From: Roridomyces roridus
Lineage: Eukaryota; Basidiomycota; Agaricomycetes; Agaricales; Mycenaceae
Direction of reading: 5' to 3'
NCBI GenBank assembly: GCA_029378245.1
Contig: JARKIF010000076.1
Location: 62,001 to 126,000, forward strand
DNA: 64,000 nt
Shown: positions 32,077 through 42,006 of the stretch, piece after piece
Position numbering within the stretch: position 1 is the stretch's first letter
How the letters are laid out: every line of letters starts with the position of its first letter
Position numbers and translations under genes: made by a program
Notes under the pieces: generated by a model
What the model saw: only the letters and a program-made list of their open reading frames with translations
Told to the model about the DNA's origin: nothing
Databases searched by the model: none

Positions 32077-33444
32077 ATGTCCACACAGCGAATCGAAGCG
32101 CAGATTGAACAAATTTGCCTCGGAATCGAGCGACACAAGGATGTGCTAAAGAGACTCGAGAGCAGCAAAAGCCTTCTCCAGCAGCAGCCGAACGCTGCAC
32201 GCGATCCAGTTGCGCGGCTGCCGGTTGAGATTGCGTCCGAGATTTTTCTGCAGTGTCTCCCACCCCCGTCCGAATACCCTCGAGAATACCCTCAACCCCA
32301 AGCCCGTCATGCCCCTCAGCTCTTCCTTAATGTCTGCCATAACTGGACCAACATTGCACTTTCCACCCCCGCCCTATGGGCTTCCATCGGTATCATCCTT
32401 CCGTCTACCAGCGCATTCGAAAGCCTCTCGGAGATGTGGCTTCGACGCGCAGGGAATCATCTGCTCAATATTTCTCTCGGAGGAGTTTTCGACTCGCTGG
32501 TTGCCCACCCCATTCAATCCCATTTCGCCCAACTCGAGTCCTTGGCCATTTGGTCCCACCAAACCAATGATCTTGGAGGCATTCAGTCTCAAATCGAGCT
32601 GCCCAGTCTCCAAGAGCTGGAAGTCATTGGCCCAGGTTATGGGACCGGGACCGTACGTTCCGGGCTTTCGTTCCACCAATTTTTACGCTGCTGCTCCAAT
32701 CTAGTCGAGTTGCACATGCGACAATTGACATTTGTCGAGTTCGACGAAGAGCCAGCGACGCTGGTTTTCAACCACTTGCGTAACCTGACGTACATCAACA
32801 ACTCTGGCGCTATAGCTTGGATCACCGCCCCCGCGCTGGAAATCCTCGCTTCGTCGGCGGATGATCTCTCCGAAAGACCCTTCACCTCTTTCTTGAGGCG
32901 ATCATCTCCACCCATTCGGAAGCTTCGGCTGACTCAAGAAGTAAACTTCTATCGCTTTGGCGAATTCATGCCTCTTCTTCCAACCCTCGCGCATCTGGAA
33001 TGTTCAAATGTGACTTCCGAGCTTGTGGCTCGTTTGTTGGAATTTTTGGCCCAAAGCCCAGGCCTCGTTCCGAACCTCCGCACATTGGGAATCGTTTTGA
33101 ATTGTGACACAGTTCGGTCTTATTCCCTCGGGTCTGACTCACTCGTACCTGTGCTGTCGGTTCGTCAAGGCACCCTGCAAACAGTCCGACTCACAATGAG
33201 TCAATCGAATAGGTTTCTGTTGGATCGTCATGATCGTGCCGTTTTTCAACGTTTTGTGGCAGATGGAATGGATATCCACATCGGTGTTCTTGATGGGCCG
33301 AATCTTGTCTGGTTCTCAGAACCACAGGAGGAATTGGACGAAGGGGATGAGGACGAGGACGAGGAGAGTGCAGAGGAATCGGACGACGAAGAGTCGGACA
33401 CACCTAGAGTCCACAGCCTGAAGTTCTACCAGGATGGCTTCTAG
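32077..33444 (+). CDS. Family I F-box protein (MSTQRIEAQ type)
   Basis: An intronless ORF of 455 aa. Coiled coil IEAQIEQICLGIERHKDVL; F-box DPVARLPVEIASEIFLQCLP then NVCHNWTNIALSTPALW; leucine-rich body; end motif ADGMDIHIGVLDGPNL. It has the longest acidic tail in the window (EELDEGDEDEDEESAEESDD followed by more acidic residues). It is the intact partner of the stop-interrupted gene at 19704-21059. The family II pseudogene ends 62 bp downstream on the other strand. Confidence 0.86.
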   Translation: MSTQRIEAQIEQICLGIERHKDVLKRLESSKSLLQQQPNAARDPVARLPVEIASEIFLQCLPPPSEYPREYPQPQARHAPQLFLNVCHNWTNIALSTPALWASIGIILPSTSAFESLSEMWLRRAGNHLLNISLGGVFDSLVAHPIQSHFAQLESLAIWSHQTNDLGGIQSQIELPSLQELEVIGPGYGTGTVRSGLSFHQFLRCCSNLVELHMRQLTFVEFDEEPATLVFNHLRNLTYINNSGAIAWITAPALEILASSADDLSERPFTSFLRRSSPPIRKLRLTQEVNFYRFGEFMPLLPTLAHLECSNVTSELVARLLEFLAQSPGLVPNLRTLGIVLNCDTVRSYSLGSDSLVPVLSVRQGTLQTVRLTMSQSNRFLLDRHDRAVFQRFVADGMDIHIGVLDGPNLVWFSEPQEELDEGDEDEDEESAEESDDEESDTPRVHSLKFYQDGF

Positions 33445-33506
33445 GCTGCGAGTCTGTGACTCGGAAAAATGAGCAAATAAACAGTCGATTCATCTATCTC
33501 GTTGTA

Positions 33507-34963
33507 CTACATAATATTCAAGTCCTGAAGAATGACTAAATTCAATCTACCCGCTGTCGATCGCTTCTCGGGGAAACTCCAAGTGTCAAAAGATACCTCG
33601 CAAATCCGTCGGACTGGATTCCTATTGGCCAGTTGCTGTGAGATGTTCCCGGAGCTGGAAACCCCCCCGCAATACCAGAGTCCGAAGGTCTGGAACTAGC
33701 TTCGGCTCAACCTGTTCGAGCCCCGCAAAAAAGGGCCCCACTCTCTGTCCGGGAGGTACCCTATCTCGAGGCGCAAAACACGACAAACCGCAGGCAAGCG
33801 CAATATATCCAACAACTGCCTGGAAAGGCAGCCTATGATACGGAGATATCGCAGCGTACATCTCGAGTTGGTCAGAAAGGCGGTTATCGCGTCTGGAGGG
33901 GTGTATTTGCCCTTCCTGTGGGTGAGAAGGAGATTCTGCAGGCGGGGGGCAGTGAGGACATTCAACAGATCGCCTCTGGCGCGGCTCGTCCCACCCACAA
34001 TCTCGAGAAAATGCACGTTCGTGACGATCGGGTTGAGGTCACCATCGCCGACAGCAGGCGCCCGAAGAGTGAGGTGACTGCCGGGTGAAAGCAGGGGAAG
34101 CGCTTCAAGGATATGAGATATTCTGAAATTGGAGAGATTGCATGTGCGCAGCTGCGACCACGGGAGGCGGAGTTGTGCAGGGAAAGGGTCCGAGCCTAAA
34201 CTGAGAATTACCTCTTTGAGAGCAGGTAACGCTTTAACGAGATCGGCGCAAGGAACGTCGCTCGGAAGCAGTGGACCGAAGTACATGAAGCCCCCAGCAA
34301 CGAGCTTGGTGAGGACTGGGAACTCGATACCGAGGTCCACAAAGCGTGTAAAGTGCTCGGTATTGACGAATATGATTTCCTTCCATTGATGTGCAACGGC
34401 AAAGAACATGTCCAAAAGATCGGCTGGAACATGGTCCACCAAACGAATGGAAAGTGGTGCAAGATTCGCCCGCTCGAGCTGCGTCTCCAGAGTCGATGGG
34501 GAATCGGACGCGGCACATTGGCTCCCCGCCCGCGGTCGGGTTCCGGGAATACGAAATGGCACCAGAGTTGCGAGGTCGTCACCGCTACCGACCGCCATCG
34601 CTGACACACTCGAGCAAGAACCCAAGCATCGTTGTGGACGGGGTCAAACGGGGCGGCGACATCCACGCACCGGAGGAAGATCTCTGATAGCATCTCGTTT
34701 GGAATTCGAAGCTGACGCAAAAGCGACACCACAGACTCGTTCTCTCGAATGAAGTCCTCGAGCTCGGCGCGTTGTGCGGTGAGGATGGCGAGACCATCCT
34801 GGACCCGGGCTAGGTCCTTACGTGCTCTCTCGATGGCGGAGCAGAATTCAGCAACCTGCTGGTTGGAAGGGGCGTCGTTGCTTGAGACGAGGTCTTCTGA
34901 TGGACTACTGAGATTGAAAGGCCGATAAAGGCAGTGCGTAGAGCAAGAAGAATCGCAGTGCAT
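33507..34963 (-). pseudogene. Family II F-box pseudogene with at least three frameshifts
   Basis: The start MHCDSSCSTHC and F-box (IPNEMLSEIFLRCVD, LARVCQRWRSVAVTTSQLW) are intact. A one-base deletion near 34492 (CTGGAGACG where paralogues have CTGGGAGACG) shifts the frame. The body continues in the next frame (ETQLERANLAPLSIRLVDHV to LRLEIGYLPDREWGPF). A second one-base loss lies in a T run near 33735, and a one-base gain near 33645 precedes the NRNPVRR tail. Homology ends at a TAG at 33507-33509. The upstream region was later interrupted by the hAT-like element. Confidence 0.85.
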
Positions 34964-35116
34964 CTTGTGAGCAGTGAGCACTAATCAGAGGCAGATTCAG
35001 CCGAATGGAATGGCGAGACAGCGGTCCCGGGCTCACATAAAACTATCAATGGTCAGGCGAGTCCAGGACGCGTGTTCTGAGGAAGCAACGTCGACCTTCG
35101 TGAGTCGTGACGAGCC
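34964..35116. promoter_or_regulatory. Left remnant of a divergent F-box promoter
   Basis: The upstream region of the family II pseudogene up to the hAT-like insertion. It ends with the 8-bp target duplication GACGAGCC (35109-35116). The other half of the region resumes at 43379. Confidence 0.6.
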
Positions 35117-35700
35117 TAGGGTTGGACACGGGTCGGGTACGGGTCACAGAAGGCCGACCCGTACCCGTACCCGTGCTTGACCCGACCCGTACGGGTACGG
35201 GTCACAACCCGTATACCCGCGGGTATACACAGGGCCTCATGGCACTTTGTCTTGTGTGCCAAGGTGGCACTTGGCCGGAAGTTGGGTGGCAGTTGGTCCG
35301 TTGTTGGACATTTTGTGTGAGTCTGATCTGTTACCCGTGATTCACAATCACCGAGGAAGTACGTAATTCTTGGGAGGGTATTGTCTTTGAATATAGTGAA
35401 AATCCTCAAGCATCCATTTACGGGGCCCCAAGTATGTGCAAAATTACTGTGGATGCTCAACGTGCTGCCGCCTTGATTTTTCTTCTCAAATACGATGATC
35501 CTGGTGCAGGCACCCCCAATGACACCGCCAAACAGACCCCAAACTGCAGCTTGAATTCGCTCAATACCCCAGGCACTGCCCTCCCCATTTCTGATGAATC
35601 CTCTGCCGAGTTATCGAAGGCTGTAATGGTCAAATGCGTCAGGCCAGAAAATGTGTACCTAGACACGGAATCGAACTCGTGCACAAGAACAAAGGCGGTG

Positions 35701-36175
35701 TGTCACGCGCTGACCTATTTGCGCACGTGACAACGCCAAATAAACCAGATAAGCATTGGCGCCGTACAGCGTTAAAGTCCTGGGAACCCCGTCTCGATCG
35801 GATTGAGGAAGAAGCCGAGGAAGACATTATTTAAAGACGTGGGATAGTTTCATATTTATGAACGACAGCATGGATGTGGGAAGGAGTTTCCGATCAGTGA
35901 ACTGTCCGATCATGACAGGCTTCTATGAAGGACACGGTGGAGACACGACAATAGGAGAAGACAAAGGCGCGAGACAATAGCGCATGTTGGACACCAGGAC
36001 AATTAGTGTAGCATCGTAGATCTATTCCTCATAGTATAAAAGCAGTAGCTAGTCGTCGTATTCTGTACCCTCTCCTAGACTTTTATTCAGTTCATTTTAC
36101 GAGCTTTAGTAGCGCACTACCCAATCCACAGCATCTTACCGCTGTTGGACGCGTGAAACAAGTCTTGTCGTGACA
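35701..36175 (+). repeat. Gypsy 5' LTR
   Basis: 475 bp, TGTCACG...CGTGACA. It holds a TATA box (TATAAAA, 36035-36041). The likely transcript start is near 36076, where a stretch pairs with the primer-binding site. Confidence 0.92.
36035..36041 (+). promoter_or_regulatory. TATA box in the gypsy LTR
   Basis: TATAAAA about 41 bp before the segment TAGACTTTTATT that is proposed as the 5' end of the RNA. The same sequence occurs in the 3' LTR. Confidence 0.6.
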
Positions 36176-36176
36176 T

Positions 36177-36188
36177 AATAAAAGTCTA
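36177..36188 (+). promoter_or_regulatory. Putative self-priming primer-binding site
   Basis: AATAAAAGTCTA begins one base after the 5' LTR. It is the exact complement of TAGACTTTTATT at 36076-36087 within the LTR, downstream of the TATA box. Tf1-type gypsy elements prime reverse transcription with the first bases of their own RNA; this fits that mode. I see no match to a tRNA 3' end, but I could not search tRNA sequences. Confidence 0.65.
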
Positions 36189-36625
36189 CCCTCATACCGC
36201 TCTTACCTCCCCCCGACATATCCTTTCCATACGCCTCGGCGTCCCTCCCCCACTACTTGGATTCTCGTAATTGAAGATCCACTCATACCTCAAGCGTCAC
36301 GTCGTTAAATCGCGACGTTAAATAAGCGCCCATCTCGTGTCGAACTATTTTGATAGACAGTCGCTGTGCTACGGGAAACGTTGAGTCCGTCCCCGCACAA
36401 TAGCAGACGTTGGCGTTCGGGTGGCAATCTTCGGAGAGTACCCTCGCGCAGATACCGGGAGAGTCGTAGAAGGCCCGGGTCTATTCTATCGGCAAGCGTT
36501 ACGACCGAGAAACCCACCACCGGCTCCATGCCGCTCCTACCCAAGCCGCGACGGCGTTTCGTGCACCATCATCCTCCTCTTCCGGCACCTCTAGCCGTGA
36601 AGCTCGTTCCGTAGCGGACCAACTC
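36189..36625 (+). other. Gypsy leader
   Basis: Leader between primer-binding site and gag. The gag frame is readable upstream of the first ATG (SSGTSSREARSVADQLLAAS, near 36570-36635), so gag may once have started earlier or may use a non-ATG start. Confidence 0.5.
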
Positions 36626-36676
36626 TTGGCCGCTTCCGCCACCACCCACCACACCTTTCATACCGCCGCCCCTGCC

Positions 36677-37780
36677 ATGTCCCACCACGGCAGCCCCATC
36701 CACTATGACCAGCCTCAGGCGGTCTACCCTCCCCAAATTTACCCATCACGCCCTCCTACCCGCTCTCCCCCTCGCCCTCTTCCTACCCGACCCGACTCCA
36801 TCCCCGCCCAGCATGGCCTGACTGAGTTACTTCAGGCCCTCCCCCCACGCCCGGCACCAGCAAGGATGACGCTGGCCCGGCTTCCCCCGCCGTTTGACGG
36901 CAATGACAAATCCAAGTGGGAAACTTGGATTGACAGCGTCACGACATATCTCGTGGCGTACAAACACGATTTCAATACGGATCATAGACGTATTTTCTTC
37001 GTGCTCTCGTTGCTGGGCGACGAGAAGAGTTCTCCGTGTCCAGCCGCCAACTGGTCACGTAACTGGAAGGCGAAGCACCTTCGCCTTGATCAGCCCCGTC
37101 CCTCCTTCGAGGAGTTTCTGACGGAGTTGGAGTCGACGTTCGCGGATCAGAACGTCAAGGAGACGGCGCTGTTGCGCCTGATGAACACGCGGCAGGGAAC
37201 GTCCACCCTGGCCGATTTCCTTCAGTCGTTCGAGCTGAACGCTGAGCAGGCGGGCTATGCGCCCGGAAACGAGCTCCATGACACGTTCCTGTGTCAGGCG
37301 CTGGAAATCCTGGTCTCGGACCAGGTACGCAAACAGCTTTACGCTGGTGGCGTAGCGATCCCGGGGACCTACTCGGGATTAAAAAGCCGGTTGATGACCA
37401 TCAACGGCATCATTGAGCGCGGGAAGCTCATCAACTCTCGCTGGGGAGCGGGAGGTGGAATGTTTTGGACGCCGGCGCAGCAGCAGCCGCCGCCCAAATT
37501 CCCCAAGGCCACGGCACTGGTGCCGCCGCCAAGGCCTCAGGGGACAGCCCCCCATCTGGCAACTCGGGTCACTCCCGGAAACCCGGCGCCGATGGACGTC
37601 GACCGAACGCGGCAGGCCGCGTTCAAGTGTTACAACTGTGGCAAGGAGGGCCACATGAAACGGGAGTGCCCGGAGCCTCCCAAGAGGAAATTTAATGTCC
37701 GGTCGATCAAGACCGAGGACTACACGCAGGAGGACCTGCAGGCTCTCGCGACCATACTCCGCGAGAAGGGTTTTTGTTAG
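36677..37780 (+). CDS. gag: Gypsy Gag
   Basis: Taking the first in-frame ATG gives 367 aa; the frame is open further upstream. After a Pro-rich N-terminus comes a capsid-like region (LPPPFDGNDKSKWETWIDSV, FEEFLTELESTFADQNVKET, TLADFLQSFELNAEQAGY). Near the C-terminus is a CCHC zinc knuckle, CYNCGKEGHMKREC, which would bind the element's RNA. The ORF ends at a TAG (37778-37780) just after the slippery heptamer GGGTTTT. Confidence 0.88.
   Translation: MSHHGSPIHYDQPQAVYPPQIYPSRPPTRSPPRPLPTRPDSIPAQHGLTELLQALPPRPAPARMTLARLPPPFDGNDKSKWETWIDSVTTYLVAYKHDFNTDHRRIFFVLSLLGDEKSSPCPAANWSRNWKAKHLRLDQPRPSFEEFLTELESTFADQNVKETALLRLMNTRQGTSTLADFLQSFELNAEQAGYAPGNELHDTFLCQALEILVSDQVRKQLYAGGVAIPGTYSGLKSRLMTINGIIERGKLINSRWGAGGGMFWTPAQQQPPPKFPKATALVPPPRPQGTAPHLATRVTPGNPAPMDVDRTRQAAFKCYNCGKEGHMKRECPEPPKRKFNVRSIKTEDYTQEDLQALATILREKGFC
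37768..37774 (+). promoter_or_regulatory. Probable -1 ribosomal frameshift site
   Basis: G GGT TTT in the gag frame fits the X XXY YYZ slippery pattern and is followed at once by TGT TAG. A one-base backward slip continues as TTG TTA GAG CGC, exactly the pol frame. It lies at the only overlap of the two ORFs. I have not folded the downstream RNA. Confidence 0.65.
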
Positions 37781-40700
37781 AGCGCCCGGTCAAGGCCGAA
37801 CCGGCGTGCCCTCCTGTATCTATTATCCATGGACAATTCACACCGCTAGAAGCGGTTACGGACAGCACGAACAATGTGCAAAATAGTGTACCTGTAAATT
37901 ATGTAGAAAAAACTAGCCTACAACGTAGTATACAAGAATTTCTTGTAGGCGAAGTACAAAAGCCACAAAAAATACGTATCTTGGAGAACCAGAATCGAAA
38001 ACGTAATTTAAAAAATCAACGCATGGATGCAGAGAACAAGCGCTGGAGCGCTTTTAAAAAGGCCCCTGGAACCCAAACCAGTGATAAAAATAGTGAGAAG
38101 AAAAAGGGCGGCGATGCCGCGGAGGCTCAATCCTCGAAAGAGGAGGTAGCGCCAAAACATACACAGGTGCCGTTCGGTCTTAAGAAGAAAGAGGCCGCAC
38201 AATGGCTTGCACGCCGTGCTATGGGGGAAACGGAACAACGCCTAGCTCAGGAGCTGCGTGAGTTCCAACGGCAACGTGTCCACCACGAGATGTTGGTGGC
38301 CGTCCAGCTGGAAACACTGGACACGGGGAAAACACGTTCCATTCGTGCGTTGCTGGACAACGGGTGTACCACCACGTGCATGGACAGGGACTATGCCAAG
38401 GCCGAAGGCTTCGAGCTTAAAAAACTCGACATGCCGATTGTGGCCAGGAATGCCGACGGGACCGAGAACACGAAAGGCAAGATCACCCACTATGTGGAAA
38501 TGATCATGTCTATCGGCCCGCATGTTGAACGACAAAAATTCCTGATCACGGGCTTAGGCAAAGCACGTGTGTTTATTGGATACGACTGGTTGTTTAAACA
38601 CAACCCGGAGATCAACTGGCGGGACCAGACCCTGAAGTTTAGCCGATGTCCGGTTGAGTGTGGCATGACCGGACTAGAAGCCGGAAAAGGTGTTACATGG
38701 GAGGAAGCGGTGGAAGAAGGCAAGTCGATCCTGTTGGTCGACTTTGCGCCTGTTGTGGAGCTGCGGAGCAAGGCAACGCAGGCACAGCAGATGGCCGAAC
38801 AGGCTTCGGCAGAAAAAGAAAAATTGACGGAAGACAAAATCCCGGAGCAATACCGGGAGTACGTCAAGGTTTTCGCAAAAGAGTCCTTTGACTCATTGCC
38901 GGAAAAGCGGCCTTGGGATCATGCGATCAAATTAAAGCCCGGATCAAAGGCTGTCGATTGCAAGATCTACCCACTCTCGTTAGGCGAACAAGAAAAGCTG
39001 AATGAGTTTCTTGAAGAGAATCTCAAGAGTGGACGGATCAGACCTTCCAAGTCGCCGATGGCTTCGGCGTTCTTTTTTATTAAAAAGAAGGACGGGTCCC
39101 TTCGACCGGTACAGGATTACCGGAAGCTCAATGAGATGACGGTGAAGAACAAGTACCCGTTGCCTCTGATCTCGGAGCTGGTCAACAAACTCCGAGGAGC
39201 TAGATTCTTCTCCAAGCTTGACATACGTTGGGGTTACAACAACGTGCGGATCAAGGAAGGAGACGAGTGGAAGGCGGCTTTTCAGACCAATCGGGGATTG
39301 TTCGAGCCGCTCGTGATGTTCTTTGGGTTGACCAATTCACCGGCCACGTTCCAAACGATGATGAACGACATTCTTCGAGATCTCATCAACGAAGGCCATG
39401 TGATTGTATATCTAGACGACATTTTAATTTACACGGATTCCCTGGAGGAGCATAGACGGATTGTTTCACGTGTCCTGGAGACGTTAGAGAAAAATAAATT
39501 ATTCTTGAAACCCGAGAAGTGTGAATTCGAGAAGACGGAGATCGAATACCTCGGGGTTATTATTTCTCACAACTCCATGCGGATGGACCCGGTGAAAATC
39601 AAAGGGATCATGGAGTGGCCGATGCCAAAGAACGTCAAGCAAGTGCAGGCGTTCTTAGGTTTCGTTAACTTTTATCGGCGATTTGTTCGCGGCTTTGCCG
39701 ACATCGCCAGGCCCCTCACTAAGCTGACGGGGAAGATTGCGTGGTCCTGGGGACCGGAACAGGAGAAGGCGATCAACAAGTTGAAGGAACAGATTGCGGA
39801 GGATGTCATCTTGGCGCTGCCAACGGATGATGGAGAATATCGGCTTGAGGCCGATGCGTCGGATGGAGCGGTTGGAGCAGTGCTCAGCCAGCTCCAAGAA
39901 GGAGTATGGAGGCCTGTCGCTTTCATGTCTCACGGCATGAGCGACACCGAAAGGAATTACGAGATCTATGACAAGGAGATGCTCGCAATCATGCTCGCTC
40001 TTGATGAGTGGAGGCAATTCCTACTAGGTGCAAGGCACACGTTCGAGGTTTTGACGGATCACAAGAACCTCCAGTACTTCAAAAAGCCGCAGAAGATCAA
40101 TCGTCGGCAAGCACAATGGATCATCGAGTTGTCGCAGTACGACTTCTCGTTACGGCACCGGCCCGGAGCTTTGAATAAGCAGGCCGATTTGTTATCCCGC
40201 AGGGCGGATCATGATCAGGGAAAGGAAGACAATCAGGAAATTGTCTTACTTAAGCCCGAGTATTTCCGAGCGCAGGAGATAACGCTCGAAGGCGTCGAGA
40301 AGGATCTCTTGGAAGAGATCCGAGCAGAACGCAAACGGGACGGCAGCGTGAGGTCTGCCTTACTGAAGAAGCTCCCTAGATGGGAGGAGGAGGACGGCAT
40401 TGTTTACTACAATGGCCTTATTTACGTTCCGCATAACACGGAACTTAGAAATAAAATTATTGGACTCCATCACGATCCGGCGATCGTGGGACACCCCGGA
40501 GGGAACCGGACCCAGGAACTCGTTGAACGAAATTACTGGTGGCCGAAGCTCGGCAACAATGTTTCCGAGTATGTAAAGTCGTGCGAAGCGTGTCAGAGGT
40601 CACGGGTTCTTCGGCACAAGCAGGGCAAGCTGAACCCGCACAAGATTGCGGAAGGTCCCTGGCAGATCATTTCGATGGACTTGATTGGGCCGCTACCGAT

Positions 40701-42006
40701 TAGCAACGGCCACAATGCAATTCAAGTCTGGGTGGACACCTTCAGCAAGATGATTCACGTGGAGCCCACGACCATGGAGATCACGGCTGAAGGAGTTGCG
40801 CGTTTGACACGCGACCGAGTGATTAGATATCACGGGGTACCCCGAAAGATCATCTCGGATCGGGATCCAAGATACGTAGGAGGCTTTATGAGGGAGCTCA
40901 ATAAGATCCTGGGGATCGAAATGAACCCGAGTACAGCGCACCATCCGATAACCGACGGGCAGACGGAACGGATGAACCAGGAGATCGAGAAATATCTCCG
41001 CATATTTATAAATTATCATCAGACGGACTGGGCCGAATGGCTCTCCCTAGCGGAGTTCTGTTACAACGACAAGGCCAGTTCGGCAACGAAGGCCTCGCCG
41101 TTCTATTTAAATACCGGCTATCACCCTTGGAAAGGGATTGAGAATGCCGTGGAGACGAGGAATGAGGCAGCCGACGAGTTCGGCAAGAAAATGAAAAAGA
41201 TCCGCGATGAGGCGACCGCGGAATTAGAAAAAACACAGAAAACGATGGAAAAAACATATAATCTACGACGGCGACCAGCGCCGGTATTTAAAAAGGGAGA
41301 CAAGGTCTGGATTGAGGCGACGAATATCCAGACGGATAGACCCTCAAAGAAGCTGGGAGATAGGAGGCTCGGGCCGTACGAGGTCCTGGAGAAAGTCGGA
41401 GCGTCATCCTATAGGTTGAAATTGCCGAGCACGGACAAGTCACATCCGGTGTTCAACGAGGCGATTCTCACACCATATACGGAACCACCCGAGAATCGAA
41501 GGGAGAAGCGGCCGCCGCCGAAAATCATATCCGGTGAAGAGGAGTACGAGGTGGAGGAGATACTGAAGCACCGCAAGATGGGACGCGGGTTTCAATATTT
41601 AATAAAGTGGAAGAATTATCCGATGGGAGAAAGAACGTGGGAACCGTCGCGTAACTTGACGCATGCAAAGAAGCTGTTGGATAAATATAACAGGGAACAC
41701 AGCATTGACGTCAGGGCGCTACCTACGCTCCCGGCTGGATTTTGGGACGGCGAATGCAAGAGATTCGTCCCAAAGGAGGAGTCCCAACCATATTTAAAGA
41801 AGAAATTATTTATTCACGATGAAAATCGTTTTGTCGACATCGACGAGGACTTCGATCCTAGAGAGGGGGTAATGTCACGCGCTGACCTATTTGCGCACGT
41901 GACAACGCCAAATAAACCAGATAAGCATTGGCGCCGTACAGCGTTAAAGTCCTGGGAACCCCGTCTCGATCGGATTGAGGAAGAAGCCGAGGAAGACATT
42001 ATTTAA
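37774..42006 (+). CDS. pol: Gypsy Pol: protease, RT, RNase H, integrase, chromodomain
   Basis: 1410 codons from the frameshift overlap. Protease near residue 195 reads ALLDNGCTTTC, so the usual DSG/DTG is DNG; FIGYDWL is its C-terminal motif. Reverse transcriptase about 400-575 with LRPVQDYRKLNE, FFGLTNSPATFQ and catalytic YLDD near 547. RNase H about 670-790 (LEADASDGAVGAVL, IYDKEMLAIMLALDEWR, DHKNLQYF). Integrase with an HHCC zinc finger (HH near 890-900, CEACQRSR) and DDE residues near 968, 1028 and 1065 (MDLIGPLP, SDRDPRYV, GQTERMNQEIEKYL). A chromodomain at about 1257-1306 (YEVEEILKHRKMG, YLIKWKNYPMGERTWEPSRN) should guide insertion to modified histones. The last 45 codons lie in the 3' LTR. 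Confidence 0.93.
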   Translation: MLERPVKAEPACPPVSIIHGQFTPLEAVTDSTNNVQNSVPVNYVEKTSLQRSIQEFLVGEVQKPQKIRILENQNRKRNLKNQRMDAENKRWSAFKKAPGTQTSDKNSEKKKGGDAAEAQSSKEEVAPKHTQVPFGLKKKEAAQWLARRAMGETEQRLAQELREFQRQRVHHEMLVAVQLETLDTGKTRSIRALLDNGCTTTCMDRDYAKAEGFELKKLDMPIVARNADGTENTKGKITHYVEMIMSIGPHVERQKFLITGLGKARVFIGYDWLFKHNPEINWRDQTLKFSRCPVECGMTGLEAGKGVTWEEAVEEGKSILLVDFAPVVELRSKATQAQQMAEQASAEKEKLTEDKIPEQYREYVKVFAKESFDSLPEKRPWDHAIKLKPGSKAVDCKIYPLSLGEQEKLNEFLEENLKSGRIRPSKSPMASAFFFIKKKDGSLRPVQDYRKLNEMTVKNKYPLPLISELVNKLRGARFFSKLDIRWGYNNVRIKEGDEWKAAFQTNRGLFEPLVMFFGLTNSPATFQTMMNDILRDLINEGHVIVYLDDILIYTDSLEEHRRIVSRVLETLEKNKLFLKPEKCEFEKTEIEYLGVIISHNSMRMDPVKIKGIMEWPMPKNVKQVQAFLGFVNFYRRFVRGFADIARPLTKLTGKIAWSWGPEQEKAINKLKEQIAEDVILALPTDDGEYRLEADASDGAVGAVLSQLQEGVWRPVAFMSHGMSDTERNYEIYDKEMLAIMLALDEWRQFLLGARHTFEVLTDHKNLQYFKKPQKINRRQAQWIIELSQYDFSLRHRPGALNKQADLLSRRADHDQGKEDNQEIVLLKPEYFRAQEITLEGVEKDLLEEIRAERKRDGSVRSALLKKLPRWEEEDGIVYYNGLIYVPHNTELRNKIIGLHHDPAIVGHPGGNRTQELVERNYWWPKLGNNVSEYVKSCEACQRSRVLRHKQGKLNPHKIAEGPWQIISMDLIGPLPISNGHNAIQVWVDTFSKMIHVEPTTMEITAEGVARLTRDRVIRYHGVPRKIISDRDPRYVGGFMRELNKILGIEMNPSTAHHPITDGQTERMNQEIEKYLRIFINYHQTDWAEWLSLAEFCYNDKASSATKASPFYLNTGYHPWKGIENAVETRNEAADEFGKKMKKIRDEATAELEKTQKTMEKTYNLRRRPAPVFKKGDKVWIEATNIQTDRPSKKLGDRRLGPYEVLEKVGASSYRLKLPSTDKSHPVFNEAILTPYTEPPENRREKRPPPKIISGEEEYEVEEILKHRKMGRGFQYLIKWKNYPMGERTWEPSRNLTHAKKLLDKYNREHSIDVRALPTLPAGFWDGECKRFVPKEESQPYLKKKLFIHDENRFVDIDEDFDPREGVMSRADLFAHVTTPNKPDKHWRRTALKSWEPRLDRIEEEAEEDII
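41861..41869 (+). promoter_or_regulatory. Polypurine tract
   Basis: GAGAGGGGG, three bases before the 3' LTR, the expected primer for plus-strand DNA. Confidence 0.7.

Noticed and set aside
35650..35690. A TTCGATTC-type sequence resembling a tRNA T-arm next to the gypsy insertion
   Set aside because: The stem does not pair and no acceptor or anticodon arm can be built.
35634..35834. A short ORF across the start of the gypsy 5' LTR
   Set aside because: It is the LTR copy of the Pol C-terminus read without its start; not a separate gene.
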